Source: Pricia antarctica (GTDB lineage: Bacteria; Bacteroidota; Bacteroidia; Flavobacteriales; Flavobacteriaceae). Taken from it: a stretch of DNA of 64,000 bases. A program made the position numbers and the translations under genes. The number at the start of each line of letters is the position of its first letter. Within the stretch, counting starts at the first letter, position 1. Positions 28,423 to 37,468 of this stretch are shown one piece after another. A model generated the notes under the pieces. The model did not search any database. It saw only the letters and a program-made list of their open reading frames with translations, and was not told where the DNA came from. Where the stretch lies: the NCBI GenBank assembly GCA_011050085.1, contig DRGL01000024.1, forward strand, positions 124,001 to 188,000, read 5' to 3'.

Positions 28423-28441
28423 CATTCTTGGTTAAATATCC

Positions 28442-28449
28442 TAAATTTG
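28442..28449 (+). promoter_or_regulatory. -7 box TAAATTTG before purU
   Basis: Exact TAnnTTTG match, 19 bases before the TTG start at 28469. No TTG at the usual -33 distance. Confidence 0.35.
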
Positions 28450-28468
28450 GCTATTAAATAGCTATTCT

Positions 28469-29320
28469 TTGATAACCACCATCCTCATTCATTGTCCCGA
28501 TCAGAAAGGCATTATCAGTACTGTAACGGGATTCATTCACGGTAAAGGCGGCAATATCGTCTATCTCGATCAGCATGTCGACCAACAGGCCAACGCATTC
28601 TTTATGCGGTTGGAAAGTGATTTCGACTCCAGTTTTTTTTCGGAAACTACCTTCCGGGCGGACTTCGAAAAAGAACTTGCTAAACGCTATGCCATGAAGT
28701 GGAGCTTACACCAAGCCGGTGTACGGCCCAAGATGGCCCTTTTCGTTTCAAAGTACAATCACTGTCTTTACGATCTATTGAGCCGTTTTAATGCCGGGGA
28801 ATTGGCGGTAGATATCCCTTTTATAATCAGCAACCACGACGACCTTCGACCGATTGCGGAACAATTCGATATCCCATTTCATCATATACCCGTTACCAAA
28901 GCGAGCAAGAACGAGGCCGAGGACCAACAGTTAAAACTTTTGGAAGAGCATGCCGTAGATTTTATTGTTCTGGCCCGGTATATGCAAATTGTTAGTGGAA
29001 AGGTCATTAGTCGCTATCCCAATAAAATCATCAACATTCATCATTCCTTTTTACCTGCATTTGCCGGTGCCAAACCCTATCATGCTGCGTTTAAACGCGG
29101 GGTAAAAATCATCGGTGCCACCAGTCATTACGTTACCGAAGACCTTGATGAAGGCCCGATTATCGAACAGGATGTGACCTCCGTGACCCACGCCCATCGT
29201 ATTGCAGATTTTATCGCAAAAGGCCGTGACCTCGAAAAAATCGTATTAGCCCGTGCTGTTAAATTACACGTGCAGCGAAAGACCATGGTCTATGCCAATA
29301 AGACGGTAATATTTTATTGA
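28469..29320 (+). CDS. purU: Formyltetrahydrofolate deformylase
   Basis: A 283-residue enzyme that hydrolyses 10-formyl-THF to THF and formate, balancing one-carbon pools and feeding PurT with formate. The N-terminal ACT domain starts 'ITTILIHCPDQKGIISTVTGF'. The formyltransferase-type catalytic domain shows 'IISNHDDLRPIAEQF', 'ILARYMQIVSG' near-match 'VLARYMQIVSGKVI', 'INIHHSFLPAFAGAKPYHAAF' in part and 'DLDEGPIIEQD', giving the Asn-His-Asp catalytic set. The start is TTG 28469; an in-frame ATG appears only much later. No purine genes lie beside it. PurN-like glycinamide transformylases lack the ACT domain, so PurU is the better call. Confidence 0.94.
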   Translation: MITTILIHCPDQKGIISTVTGFIHGKGGNIVYLDQHVDQQANAFFMRLESDFDSSFFSETTFRADFEKELAKRYAMKWSLHQAGVRPKMALFVSKYNHCLYDLLSRFNAGELAVDIPFIISNHDDLRPIAEQFDIPFHHIPVTKASKNEAEDQQLKLLEEHAVDFIVLARYMQIVSGKVISRYPNKIINIHHSFLPAFAGAKPYHAAFKRGVKIIGATSHYVTEDLDEGPIIEQDVTSVTHAHRIADFIAKGRDLEKIVLARAVKLHVQRKTMVYANKTVIFY

Positions 29321-29386
29321 TGCATCGCGAGTAAATTTTAAAAATAAGACGTTGTTTATTCAGGACTTCTTGCCTGTATTTTGTAC

Positions 29387-30223
29387 TTATTCACCATCCA
29401 TTTTCGTATTGGCAAGATAGACTGAACTTTTGTCCCTCATAAATTCCCAAAGTTTTAGTTGGTCATCGGTCGAGACTATTTTTTCAAAACCAGTAGCGAA
29501 GCTACAGTAGTTTATAAAGTCGATAATGTTTTGTTCGGGAATTTTCAAGTCTTGAGTAAAGGCCGCATCAGTGTACTGTAGTCGAAGATGTTCGACAAAA
29601 GTTATCTCATTTTCGATGGCAGCATACGTTTCGAATTTTTTGGTATTCCCTGAAATATCGTCATATATTTTTATGATTTTTGGAACTAGGTATATTTTCG
29701 GCTCCAACGTAAGCGTGTCATAACCAATGACCAAATCAGCGTATTTTGATAATCTGAGCGTTTGTAAAAACCCATTTGCCATACGCCTTGTGTTTTTGTC
29801 TAGCAGGCCTAGAGATGAAGCATCGACCAAAGGCCCAATTTTAATTTTACTCAAATCTTTATCAATATTTCCCGATAAATTATACGGCGTTACCACTACT
29901 TCTTTCAGCTCTGTAAGCGTTTCTTCCAGCAAAATAGTTACTGTTTTCAAGTCTAGTATTTCCTGCGTTAGAATGAGTTCCTTTCGTCTGAACTGAACCG
30001 CAGTGAAAATTAACGTATCTCCCATTTCAACCGGAATAGTGAAGAACCCGTTCCCGTCGGTAATTGTAGCTCTCTGACTGCTTCGATTTACGACATGTGT
30101 ACCCATTACCTCTGCCTCGATACTGTAGACACGGCCTTCGAGTTCTGTCCGTGATTGTGCATTGCTAATTAAGCATAAGGTCAAGAGAACTTTTAGAACC
30201 AGAACTTTTTTATAAAGTTGCAT
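29387..30223 (-). CDS. Carboxypeptidase-regulatory-like domain protein (paralogue 3 of 3)
   Basis: A 278-residue secreted protein, last of three tandem paralogues. Signal peptide MQLYKKVLVLKVLLTLCLIS..AQ, then a CarboxypepD_reg-like beta-sandwich ('LEGRVYSIEAEVMGTHVV', 'RATITDGNGFFTIPVEMGD'), then the shared link 'ELKEVVVTPYNLSGN' near residue 106, a segment that resembles the lead into the plug of TonB-dependent receptors, but with no plug or barrel after it. The end has the trio-wide pattern 'IPEQNIIDFINYC' and 'LWEFMRDKSSVYL'. Function unknown; probably periplasmic or outer-membrane associated. Confidence 0.75.
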   Translation of the reverse strand: MQLYKKVLVLKVLLTLCLISNAQSRTELEGRVYSIEAEVMGTHVVNRSSQRATITDGNGFFTIPVEMGDTLIFTAVQFRRKELILTQEILDLKTVTILLEETLTELKEVVVTPYNLSGNIDKDLSKIKIGPLVDASSLGLLDKNTRRMANGFLQTLRLSKYADLVIGYDTLTLEPKIYLVPKIIKIYDDISGNTKKFETYAAIENEITFVEHLRLQYTDAAFTQDLKIPEQNIIDFINYCSFATGFEKIVSTDDQLKLWEFMRDKSSVYLANTKMDGE

Positions 30224-30319
30224 GTGCCTATTTTAAGAAGTCAATGGTAAGTTTGCTCTAATCTAAGAGGATGGCTTAGTATATAACTACACATCTGCGA
30301 AAAGCAAAGCGCAGCTTAT

Positions 30320-31132
30320 CTACTTTTTATTTTTCCGATTTTCCCTTTCCTCAATATAACCTAAATAAGTCACACTCTTCCCTTTCATAAATTCCCATAT
30401 CGCTAAACGGTCATGGGTGTCTACGAGGGATTGAAAAATAGTGTCTACCTCACAGAAATAAAGGAAGTCCTCGATTTTATTTTGGGGAATCCGTAATTCG
30501 GTGGTGTAGAGGGAATCTACATAAAACGACCTGACCCTTTCGGTACGGGCGTATGTTTTGTTCCGTGCCACACGGTCTTTCAGTAGCTTCTTTCGACCCG
30601 TGATGGTATTGATTAAGGGGTCAAGGCTCATAAAGGAGTTGGCCGTCGCGGCAAATAGCTCCCTTTCTGCTTTGCTCATTGGTTTTACGTAGGCATTCGG
30701 TAGCCCCAATGTAGATGCCGTCACAACGGGTTCAATAATTAATGTGGACAAATCTTTTGCCATATCTCCGGATAGGTTATACGGGGTGACGACCACTTCA
30801 TCGAGTTCGACCAAAGCAGCAACCAAAGGGATTCCTACCCGCTTACTTTCAAGTATTGCTGAAGTAACTATGATTTGCTTCCTTTTATACTGTACTGCGG
30901 ATATAACCAGTGTATCGTTCAGCTTGACCGGGATGGAGAAATAGCCATTGGTATCGGTAATCGTCGCCCGTTCCGTGGTCACATTGAGCACATGGGTAGC
31001 GGCCACATCCCCACTCTCACTATAGACTTGGCCTTCCAAATTGTCGGAAATAAGGTCTTGCCCACAAAGGGAAGTGGCAGAAAGAAGGATAAAAAAGAAA
31101 TGTATATGTAATATGGATAAACTGAACCGCAC
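30320..31132 (-). CDS. Carboxypeptidase-regulatory-like domain protein (paralogue 2 of 3)
   Basis: A 270-residue secreted protein. I chose the GTG at 31132, 7 bases after the upstream stop codon, because it gives the signal peptide 'RFSLSILHIHFFFILLSATS' directly; the frame extends to 31180 but would overlap the previous gene and add a charged, non-signal leader. The order of parts is as in its neighbours: regulatory beta-sandwich ('ATITDTNGYFSIPVKLND'), 'LDEVVVTPYNLSGDMAKDLS', and the C-terminal 'IPQNKIEDFLYFC' and 'IWEFMKGKSVTYL'. It is closest to the 29387 protein, which shares VVVTPYNLSG and SxLGL. Probably co-transcribed and coupled with the first paralogue. Confidence 0.7.
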   Translation of the reverse strand: MRFSLSILHIHFFFILLSATSLCGQDLISDNLEGQVYSESGDVAATHVLNVTTERATITDTNGYFSIPVKLNDTLVISAVQYKRKQIIVTSAILESKRVGIPLVAALVELDEVVVTPYNLSGDMAKDLSTLIIEPVVTASTLGLPNAYVKPMSKAERELFAATANSFMSLDPLINTITGRKKLLKDRVARNKTYARTERVRSFYVDSLYTTELRIPQNKIEDFLYFCEVDTIFQSLVDTHDRLAIWEFMKGKSVTYLGYIEERENRKNKK

Positions 31133-31139
31133 CGAAAGC

Positions 31140-31898
31140 TTACTTCTGCTCGGACTTTTCTCGGTAGGCCTTACTTTCATTTACCAAAAAGTCTAAAAGC
31201 TCGAATTCGTTATCCTTTAATAACAAGGAATACTGAGGATGGCTCTCATCGACATAAAAGAGAAAATCGTTTATTTTATCTTGCGGTAATTTTAGATCGA
31301 CCACAAAGAATTCGTCATCGTAGACCTGTCGCAACACCTCGCTCATTTTTAAACGTGGGCGGTCTTCATCGGTATCTTTCTGTCCCGATTTTGCCAGGGC
31401 CTTGAATATATTTACGAAATTGATGCCGTTTTTCATGCCCCTCTCCTGTTGGGTCAGCGCAATATTGTCCACTTCGGTCGATCGATCGGTCTCATATTCG
31501 ACTTCGGCAAAACGGGCATTTTGGACTTCCAGAAATTTTTCCTGGTTCTCGGGACTGACCACCACCTCGTCCAATTCGGTCACTTTTTCGTTTACTTCGA
31601 TGACCAAGCGCTCATTTTCGAGCATCGCTTCGGTAATCTCAATCACCTCCAGCTGATAGTTCACGGCAGAAAAAGCCAATTGGTCACCCGCTTTAACCGG
31701 AATGGCAAACTGTCCGCCAGTATTTGATATTACCGCGTTTTCCGTATCGATATTGATTACGTTTTCATTGGGCACCGGTATATTGCGATATAAAACGGTT
31801 CCACGTAAAATTTCACGACCATCATCTTGATTATTTTGCTGCGCGCATACGGAAGCCGTCATGAAAAGAAGGCATAGTAAGGTAGGGATATACTTCAT
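31140..31898 (-). CDS. Carboxypeptidase-regulatory-like domain protein (paralogue 1 of 3)
   Basis: A 252-residue secreted protein, first in the row. Signal peptide MKYIPTLLCLLFMTASVCAQ, then the regulatory beta-sandwich ('GQFAIPVKAGDQLAFSAVNY'), the link 'ELDEVVVSPENQEKFLEVQ', and the C-terminal 'LPQDKINDFLFYV' and 'LLDFLVNESKAYREK'. It is the most divergent of the three: the link lacks the TPYNLSG element found in the others. Domain-only proteins of this kind are common in Flavobacteria and have no known activity; the domain may bind ligands or help assembly of outer-membrane proteins. Confidence 0.75.
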   Translation of the reverse strand: MKYIPTLLCLLFMTASVCAQQNNQDDGREILRGTVLYRNIPVPNENVINIDTENAVISNTGGQFAIPVKAGDQLAFSAVNYQLEVIEITEAMLENERLVIEVNEKVTELDEVVVSPENQEKFLEVQNARFAEVEYETDRSTEVDNIALTQQERGMKNGINFVNIFKALAKSGQKDTDEDRPRLKMSEVLRQVYDDEFFVVDLKLPQDKINDFLFYVDESHPQYSLLLKDNEFELLDFLVNESKAYREKSEQK

Positions 31899-32141
31899 TG
31901 AGTTGTTTTGAAACTGGAGTATCAGGTTACTTTCCGCATGCGGAAAAACTAAAGGGTACTAAAATGAGTTCATAAAGAAAATACAACTTTCGATCTAAAA
32001 AAAACAGGAGCGGATAAACTTTTGTTAATTTGCGATCCGTACCACTACCAAACCGGACCTACCTTGCGACCAGATTTTCGGCCATTTACCTAGGCTACAT
32101 AGTATTTCATCCTTAAAATTAGATTTATGGATGGATAATTT

Positions 32142-32149
32142 TATTTTTG
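32142..32149 (+). promoter_or_regulatory. -7 box TATTTTTG before the tail-fibre-like gene
   Basis: Exact TAnnTTTG match. It covers the TTG at 32147 that would otherwise extend the frame, so translation should begin at ATG 32177. Confidence 0.4.
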
Positions 32150-32176
32150 CCATTACCCATTTATAATAGGTATCGT

Positions 32177-35100
32177 ATGAGAACACGAATTGCATTTCCC
32201 TTATTGATTATAGCTCTTCTTGTCGGGAGTTTTGTTTCCGCTCAAGTAAAGATCGGTGATAACCCACAGACCATAGACCCGGCATCCGTATTGGAGCTCG
32301 AAAGTACAGATCGCGTATTGGTCATCACGCGGGTAGATTCCCTTCAGATGGCCGCCATTGCACCTAATCCTGGTGCCCTCGTATACAATACTTCGGCGGA
32401 TTGTGTATTCTACTACAATGGAACCGAATGGATAAACCTGTGCAACGGTAGCGTCGATGCCAGCAATTTTACTACGGATGCCATTGCCAATGTAGGCGGT
32501 GAGCCCACTATCGTAATTACACCCACGGAAACCGGCACCAACTTTGAGGTGGCCCCCAATAGCATTACGACAGATCAAATTACCAACGGTAGTATTTTTG
32601 CGGAGGACCTCAACCTTGGAGCGCTGGATGGCGCTGCCCTAGTGCCCAATTCGATAACCAGGGATAAATTCAGGGAAAATTCCATCGGCCCCTTTGCCAT
32701 ACAACGCGATAGTTTTCCGCTTAGCTTTTTCGAGAACGATGCCGGATTTATTACAAGTGCCAATATCGTGAGTGGCGATGCGGGTAATGTGATAACCCCT
32801 GGCGCAGATGGTGGTGCGTTTTACGATGACACAAATTTGCAGAATGCCATAGTAACGAATACAGCTAATATTGCTGCGGATGGCGACCAAAACCCAACTA
32901 ATGAAATTCAGGATTTGGATTTCGATGCTGCCACTAGAACACTTTCCCTTTCCCTTAGTGGACAAACGGTGACTTTACCTGCGGCGGCAGCGGAACTGGA
33001 TGGAGATCCAACTAATGAATTGAGCGATTTAAATTTTGATATAGCTACCAATGTTCTTAGTCTGACCAATCCGGCGACCCCGGGTAGCAGTGTTAATTTA
33101 AGTTCACTTGCTGGCGGCACTGGGGCTAGCTCGACAGTTATCACTTCTACTCCAAGTATAACGGTATCTGGGAATGGCTCCGTTGGTTCACCCTACGCAC
33201 TTACAGCAGTAGGTGGCGGTGGAGGTGGCGGTGGAATTTTAATTCCATCGGCCGCAGACATACCGGTTGCATTCACTGCGACCAATTATGCGGCAACCAC
33301 CCCAGATGTAGAAGCGCACTTGGTTGGTATAGACGCTGCATTGGCAGCTGCAGGCGGCGGCGGCGGCGGCATTGGGGATGACAATCAAAATTTGTTGCAG
33401 GCCATACTTGACGAAAACAATATCTTAACTATTCCTATTGAAAACGGCACCGCGACCACTGTTGATTTGAGTGCGCTCGCTGGCGGAGGAGCTGGCGGCG
33501 ACGACAATCAAAACATGTTGCAGGCGATACTGGATGAAAACAATATTCTGACCATTCCTATTGAAAACGGCACCGCGACCACTGTTGATTTAAGTGCTCT
33601 TGCTGGCGGAGGCGCAGGAGGAACTCCGGGAGTAGTGGACGGTACAACACTTAACGGAATAGGTACGGTTACCGATCCGTATACCATAATACCCGGAACT
33701 GATGGTCAACTTTTAACAACAAATCCTGCTGGTGATGTTGTGTGGGCTACGCCTAATGGAACTGGGAATGTGATTGATGGTTCCGAGACCATTATCGATG
33801 CCGAAGCTTCGACTGTCGGGGTTCTAGGGAATGGAACCACAGCTAGTCCATATGTTTTGACTCGTGGTCAAATAGCCGTTAATCCTGCAACGATTACCGG
33901 TGATGGTGATGCGATTGCGTTGGATATTGCCGAAGGGGGTATAACTTCGGATATGATAGCAGGGGCAGCCGTCACGACAGAAAAAATTGAAACTGGAGAC
34001 CCTAATCAGATTCTTCGTACCAGCTTGGATGGAACTGCGGTCGAATGGATTGACTTGCCGGCGGGGGCCGGTGGTGCCAATCAGAATTTAGGTCAGGTTT
34101 TGGCGCTGGGAAATGATGGGGGTGCTGCTTTGATTAAGAATATTCTTAATCCCGTGGATGATCAGGATGCCGCTACCAAGGCCTATGTCGATGGTGCCGT
34201 TACCTCGGGAGGTGCAACTTTGACAAATGGTAATATTTTGGTCGGTAGCGTTGCGAATGCCGCACAGCCCGTTGTTTTGAGTGGAGATGCGACCTTGGAC
34301 AATTCGGGTGCTCTGACTATAGCACAAGATGCGATTACATCTACAAAAATTTTGGATGGAGAAGTCCAAACGGCTGATATTGCGGACGCCAATGTCACCT
34401 TTTCGAAAATAGCCCCGGGAAGTTCTAATCAGATTCTTCGTACCAGCTTGGATGGAACAGCGGTCGAATGGGGTGATTTACCGGCCGGGACCGGTGGTAC
34501 TAATCAAAATTTAACCTTGGACGGTAATAATTTGGGTATTGAAAATGGGAATACCATTGACTTAACACCAATTTTAGGAAGTGGCGGCGCTGACAACCAA
34601 ACGGCAGTAGAAGTCCCTTTTGCCCCATATCTAACAATTGAAAGTACCAATGTACAAGAAGCCATTTCAGAGCTGAAGGATGAATTTGATGCCTCAACTC
34701 CTATCGGTGAAGGAGGTAATCAAACAGCTGCTCAAGTCCCGGTTACATTAGCTGCCACCAATTACGAAGCCGCCACTCAGGATGTAGAAGCGCACTTAGT
34801 TGGAATTAACGAGGCTCTGGCCGCTGGAAATGGAGGAAACTCAACATTAATAAATTCAACTGAGACGGTGGAGGTTTCCGGTGATGGATCTGTTGATACA
34901 CCATTTGAGCTGACTGTTACGGGCGGAGGTACTGGTGCAATTGGCGGAATACCGAACGGCAATATATTAGTCGGTGATGCTACTGGAATTGGTCAGCCGG
35001 TTCTGTTGAGTGGAGATGCGCTCTTAAATAATTTGGGCGTGTTATCCATATCGAGTGGTGTAGTGAACTCGGATAAAATTACAGATGGCTCCATAGCACT

Positions 35101-37321
35101 TGAAGATTTAAGCGATATGGGAGCCGCGGATGGCCAGGTGCTAAAGTTTAATAGCGGGGTATGGGCAGCGGCTAATGATAATGAAGGTATCGGTGGGACT
35201 AGCGGCACTATTGTAGGAGAACTCAACGATCAAACCTTGAACATAGGCATAGAGGGAGGAACTTCCGATGACATAGATTTAGGTATTTTCGCCACAGAGG
35301 CAGAACTGGCCACAGCTATAGCAGCAGGTGGTGGAAATGGAACCGATGACCAACAGCTTACATTGGAGACCGGAAACCTTCTCACCTTGGAGAACGGAGG
35401 AACCGAAATCGACCTAACACCTTTCCTAGACGACCAAACTTCGGCGGAGGTACTCTACGATAACGCGGCTTCAGGACTCGATGCTACCGATGCACAGGCG
35501 GCGATCGATGAGCTTGCAGCGGACGGGGGTTCAGACGACCAGAACGCGGGGGAGGTATTATACGACAACGCGGTTTCGGAACTAACGGCGACAAATGCAC
35601 AGGCAGCGATCGACGAGCTTGCAGCGGCCGGGAGTTCCGACGACCAGAACGCGGGGGAGGTATTATATGACAACGCGGTTTCGCAATTAACAGCGACAAA
35701 TACACAGGCGGCGATCGACGAGCTTGCAGCTACCGGGGGTTCCGATGATCAACAGCTAACGCTCTCGGCGGGCAACCTACTCACATTGGAGGAGGGCGGA
35801 ATTCCAATCGACCTTACTTCCTTTTTGGATGACCAGAACGCGGGTGAGGTAGCGTACGACAACGCGGTTTCGGAACTAACGGCGACGAATGCACAGGCGG
35901 CGATCGACGAACTCGCGGCCGCCGGGGGGTCCGATGACCAGAACGCGGGAGAGGTAGCTTACGACAACGCGGTTTCCGAACTAACGGCGACGAATGCACA
36001 GGCGGCAATAGACGAACTCGCGGCAGCCGGAGGTGGCGCAAATCTTGAAAACACCAATCTTACACAAACAATTGGAGAAGATCGAACTTATAATTTAAAT
36101 GGAGGCAATTTAAATTTTGCAGGTTCAGGAGGTGTTGGCATAGGAATTTTCGGTGGTACTGAACCGGTTCAATCGACTGACAAACTAGATGTAAACGGTC
36201 AAATAAGGGCTAGACGAGGATTTGCCGCTACAGAAGGTTCAAGAGGCCAGCCTTCCTATGGTTTTTATACAAACGACGATACAGATACAGGTATGTATCG
36301 AATAGCTGAAGATCAAATCGGGTTTTCGGTTGGCGGTGAAGAGGCTTTGCATATGGTTGAGGCTGGAAATGCTACAAATGTCATTATCAATGAGAGTTTG
36401 GAACTCGACGGACCAATTATAGATTTTATTGGTAGTTCAGGCATAGAAGGAGATGTACTAACCGTCAACTCGGCAGGTACCGGAGTCGAATGGTCTGCTC
36501 CAGGAGTGCTTCAAGCTGGTTCCGTTGGTGAAACTGAATTACAGAATGGTGCCGTGACGGCGGACAAACTCGGGGCAGATGTTGCAGGGGACGGCATCAT
36601 TCAAAACGCAGAGACCGGGGCACTTGAAATAGACACATCGACCCTGAATGGAACTGGGGACATCACGGGCGACGGCATCACCGTGGACGGAGGATTGGGA
36701 GCAACGTTCGCGGACGTCACCCTTGAAATTGCAGATGGGTCAATTCTAGATAGGCATATCAACGGGATAGATGGAGGTATTAGCGGATCAAAAATCAATC
36801 CAAATTTTGGAGTAAATCCTATATCAACATCAGGTAATATTACCGGCGCTAGTATATTTGCTTCAAACGATATAACTGCTGCAGGTCAAATAAATGTAAC
36901 GGGGAACGTAGAGGTAGGTATTGATTTAAACGTAGCTGGAAATGTTGAAGCTGGTACAGTTTCTGTTGCAGGCACCCAAGTTCACCCAGACTTTGTTTTC
37001 CAGAAATACTATTTAGGTACTTCCAATTTAAAAGAGGATTATAATTTTCAATCTTTAAGTGAAATCGAATCCTTCGTAAAAAAACACCATCACCTGCCCG
37101 GTATTAAATCCGCAGCAGATGTCAATAAAGAGGGATCTTGGAATTTGGGTGAATCCAACCTACAAAATCTAGAGAAAATCGAAGAACTGTACCTCCATAC
37201 CATAGAACAGGAGAAAAAAATCAATCAATTGCAATCCGAAAAAGAATCCCTATCCGAAGAAGTCAAAGCTTTACGAAACGATATGGAAGAAATCAAGGCC
37301 ATGCTCAAAAAATCAGAATAG
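32177..37321 (+). CDS. Giant repetitive surface protein resembling phage tail fibres
   Basis: A 1714-residue protein, the largest in the window. Signal peptide 'RTRIAFPLLIIALLVGSFVSAQ' in part, then a head with 'VKIGDNPQTIDPASVLELES' and 'GALVYNTSADCVFYYNGTEW', typical of Bacteroidota tail-fibre-like proteins. The middle is Gly/Ala/Asp-rich and made of repeats such as 'TATNAQAAIDELAA' (five near-identical 35-codon units), 'LQAILDENNILTIPIENGTA' (two 41-codon units), and 'NQILRTSLDGTAVEW' (two). Such repeats are characteristic of trimeric fibres. The end has 'HPDFVFQKYYL', 'LSEIESFVKKHHHLPGIKSA' and a coiled coil (EKIEELYLHTIEQEKKINQL), the usual C-terminal trimerisation part. There is no recognisable T9SS domain. 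Probable cell-surface adhesin or fibre; no phage genes are adjacent. Confidence 0.8.
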   Translation: MRTRIAFPLLIIALLVGSFVSAQVKIGDNPQTIDPASVLELESTDRVLVITRVDSLQMAAIAPNPGALVYNTSADCVFYYNGTEWINLCNGSVDASNFTTDAIANVGGEPTIVITPTETGTNFEVAPNSITTDQITNGSIFAEDLNLGALDGAALVPNSITRDKFRENSIGPFAIQRDSFPLSFFENDAGFITSANIVSGDAGNVITPGADGGAFYDDTNLQNAIVTNTANIAADGDQNPTNEIQDLDFDAATRTLSLSLSGQTVTLPAAAAELDGDPTNELSDLNFDIATNVLSLTNPATPGSSVNLSSLAGGTGASSTVITSTPSITVSGNGSVGSPYALTAVGGGGGGGGILIPSAADIPVAFTATNYAATTPDVEAHLVGIDAALAAAGGGGGGIGDDNQNLLQAILDENNILTIPIENGTATTVDLSALAGGGAGGDDNQNMLQAILDENNILTIPIENGTATTVDLSALAGGGAGGTPGVVDGTTLNGIGTVTDPYTIIPGTDGQLLTTNPAGDVVWATPNGTGNVIDGSETIIDAEASTVGVLGNGTTASPYVLTRGQIAVNPATITGDGDAIALDIAEGGITSDMIAGAAVTTEKIETGDPNQILRTSLDGTAVEWIDLPAGAGGANQNLGQVLALGNDGGAALIKNILNPVDDQDAATKAYVDGAVTSGGATLTNGNILVGSVANAAQPVVLSGDATLDNSGALTIAQDAITSTKILDGEVQTADIADANVTFSKIAPGSSNQILRTSLDGTAVEWGDLPAGTGGTNQNLTLDGNNLGIENGNTIDLTPILGSGGADNQTAVEVPFAPYLTIESTNVQEAISELKDEFDASTPIGEGGNQTAAQVPVTLAATNYEAATQDVEAHLVGINEALAAGNGGNSTLINSTETVEVSGDGSVDTPFELTVTGGGTGAIGGIPNGNILVGDATGIGQPVLLSGDALLNNLGVLSISSGVVNSDKITDGSIALEDLSDMGAADGQVLKFNSGVWAAANDNEGIGGTSGTIVGELNDQTLNIGIEGGTSDDIDLGIFATEAELATAIAAGGGNGTDDQQLTLETGNLLTLENGGTEIDLTPFLDDQTSAEVLYDNAASGLDATDAQAAIDELAADGGSDDQNAGEVLYDNAVSELTATNAQAAIDELAAAGSSDDQNAGEVLYDNAVSQLTATNTQAAIDELAATGGSDDQQLTLSAGNLLTLEEGGIPIDLTSFLDDQNAGEVAYDNAVSELTATNAQAAIDELAAAGGSDDQNAGEVAYDNAVSELTATNAQAAIDELAAAGGGANLENTNLTQTIGEDRTYNLNGGNLNFAGSGGVGIGIFGGTEPVQSTDKLDVNGQIRARRGFAATEGSRGQPSYGFYTNDDTDTGMYRIAEDQIGFSVGGEEALHMVEAGNATNVIINESLELDGPIIDFIGSSGIEGDVLTVNSAGTGVEWSAPGVLQAGSVGETELQNGAVTADKLGADVAGDGIIQNAETGALEIDTSTLNGTGDITGDGITVDGGLGATFADVTLEIADGSILDRHINGIDGGISGSKINPNFGVNPISTSGNITGASIFASNDITAAGQINVTGNVEVGIDLNVAGNVEAGTVSVAGTQVHPDFVFQKYYLGTSNLKEDYNFQSLSEIESFVKKHHHLPGIKSAADVNKEGSWNLGESNLQNLEKIEELYLHTIEQEKKINQLQSEKESLSEEVKALRNDMEEIKAMLKKSE
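33377..33622 (+). repeat. Two tandem 123-bp units in the tail-fibre-like gene
   Basis: Units at 33377-33499 and 33500-33622 encode nearly the same 41 residues (DDNQN[L/M]LQAILDENNILT..., ALAGGGAGG end). In-frame expansion or loss is expected by slippage or recombination. Confidence 0.8.
35429..36037 (+). repeat. 105-bp repeats in the tail-fibre-like gene
   Basis: Units begin at 35429, 35534, 35639, 35828 and 35933, each 105 bp (35 codons) with consensus DDQNAGEV-YDNAVSELTAT and NAQAAIDELAA. The first three are contiguous and the last two are contiguous, with a different 84-bp block in between. Codon use is GC-rich compared with the rest of the gene. Confidence 0.85.
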
Positions 37322-37468
37322 TGGCCTTTTGAACTGGAAAAAATGAATCCTTGAACTAAATGCTAATGCTGAAGTAGATTTAAAGCCAAGTAAGGGAAAT
37401 AATAGCATAATTCCCTACTAAAGAACAAACATTGCAATGAGGCCATCAGTGCAAAATGAACACCGCAA

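Noticed and set aside
35429-36037. Possible CRISPR array
   Set aside because: The units are 105-bp in-frame protein repeats without distinct spacers.
35455-36041. Proline- and arginine-rich minus-strand frames opposite the tail-fibre-like gene
   Set aside because: They are mirror images of the repeat array with repeated residues caused by the plus-strand repeats.
32177-37321. Prophage
   Set aside because: Only a tail-fibre-like protein is present; there are no capsid, portal, terminase, integrase or lysis genes nearby.
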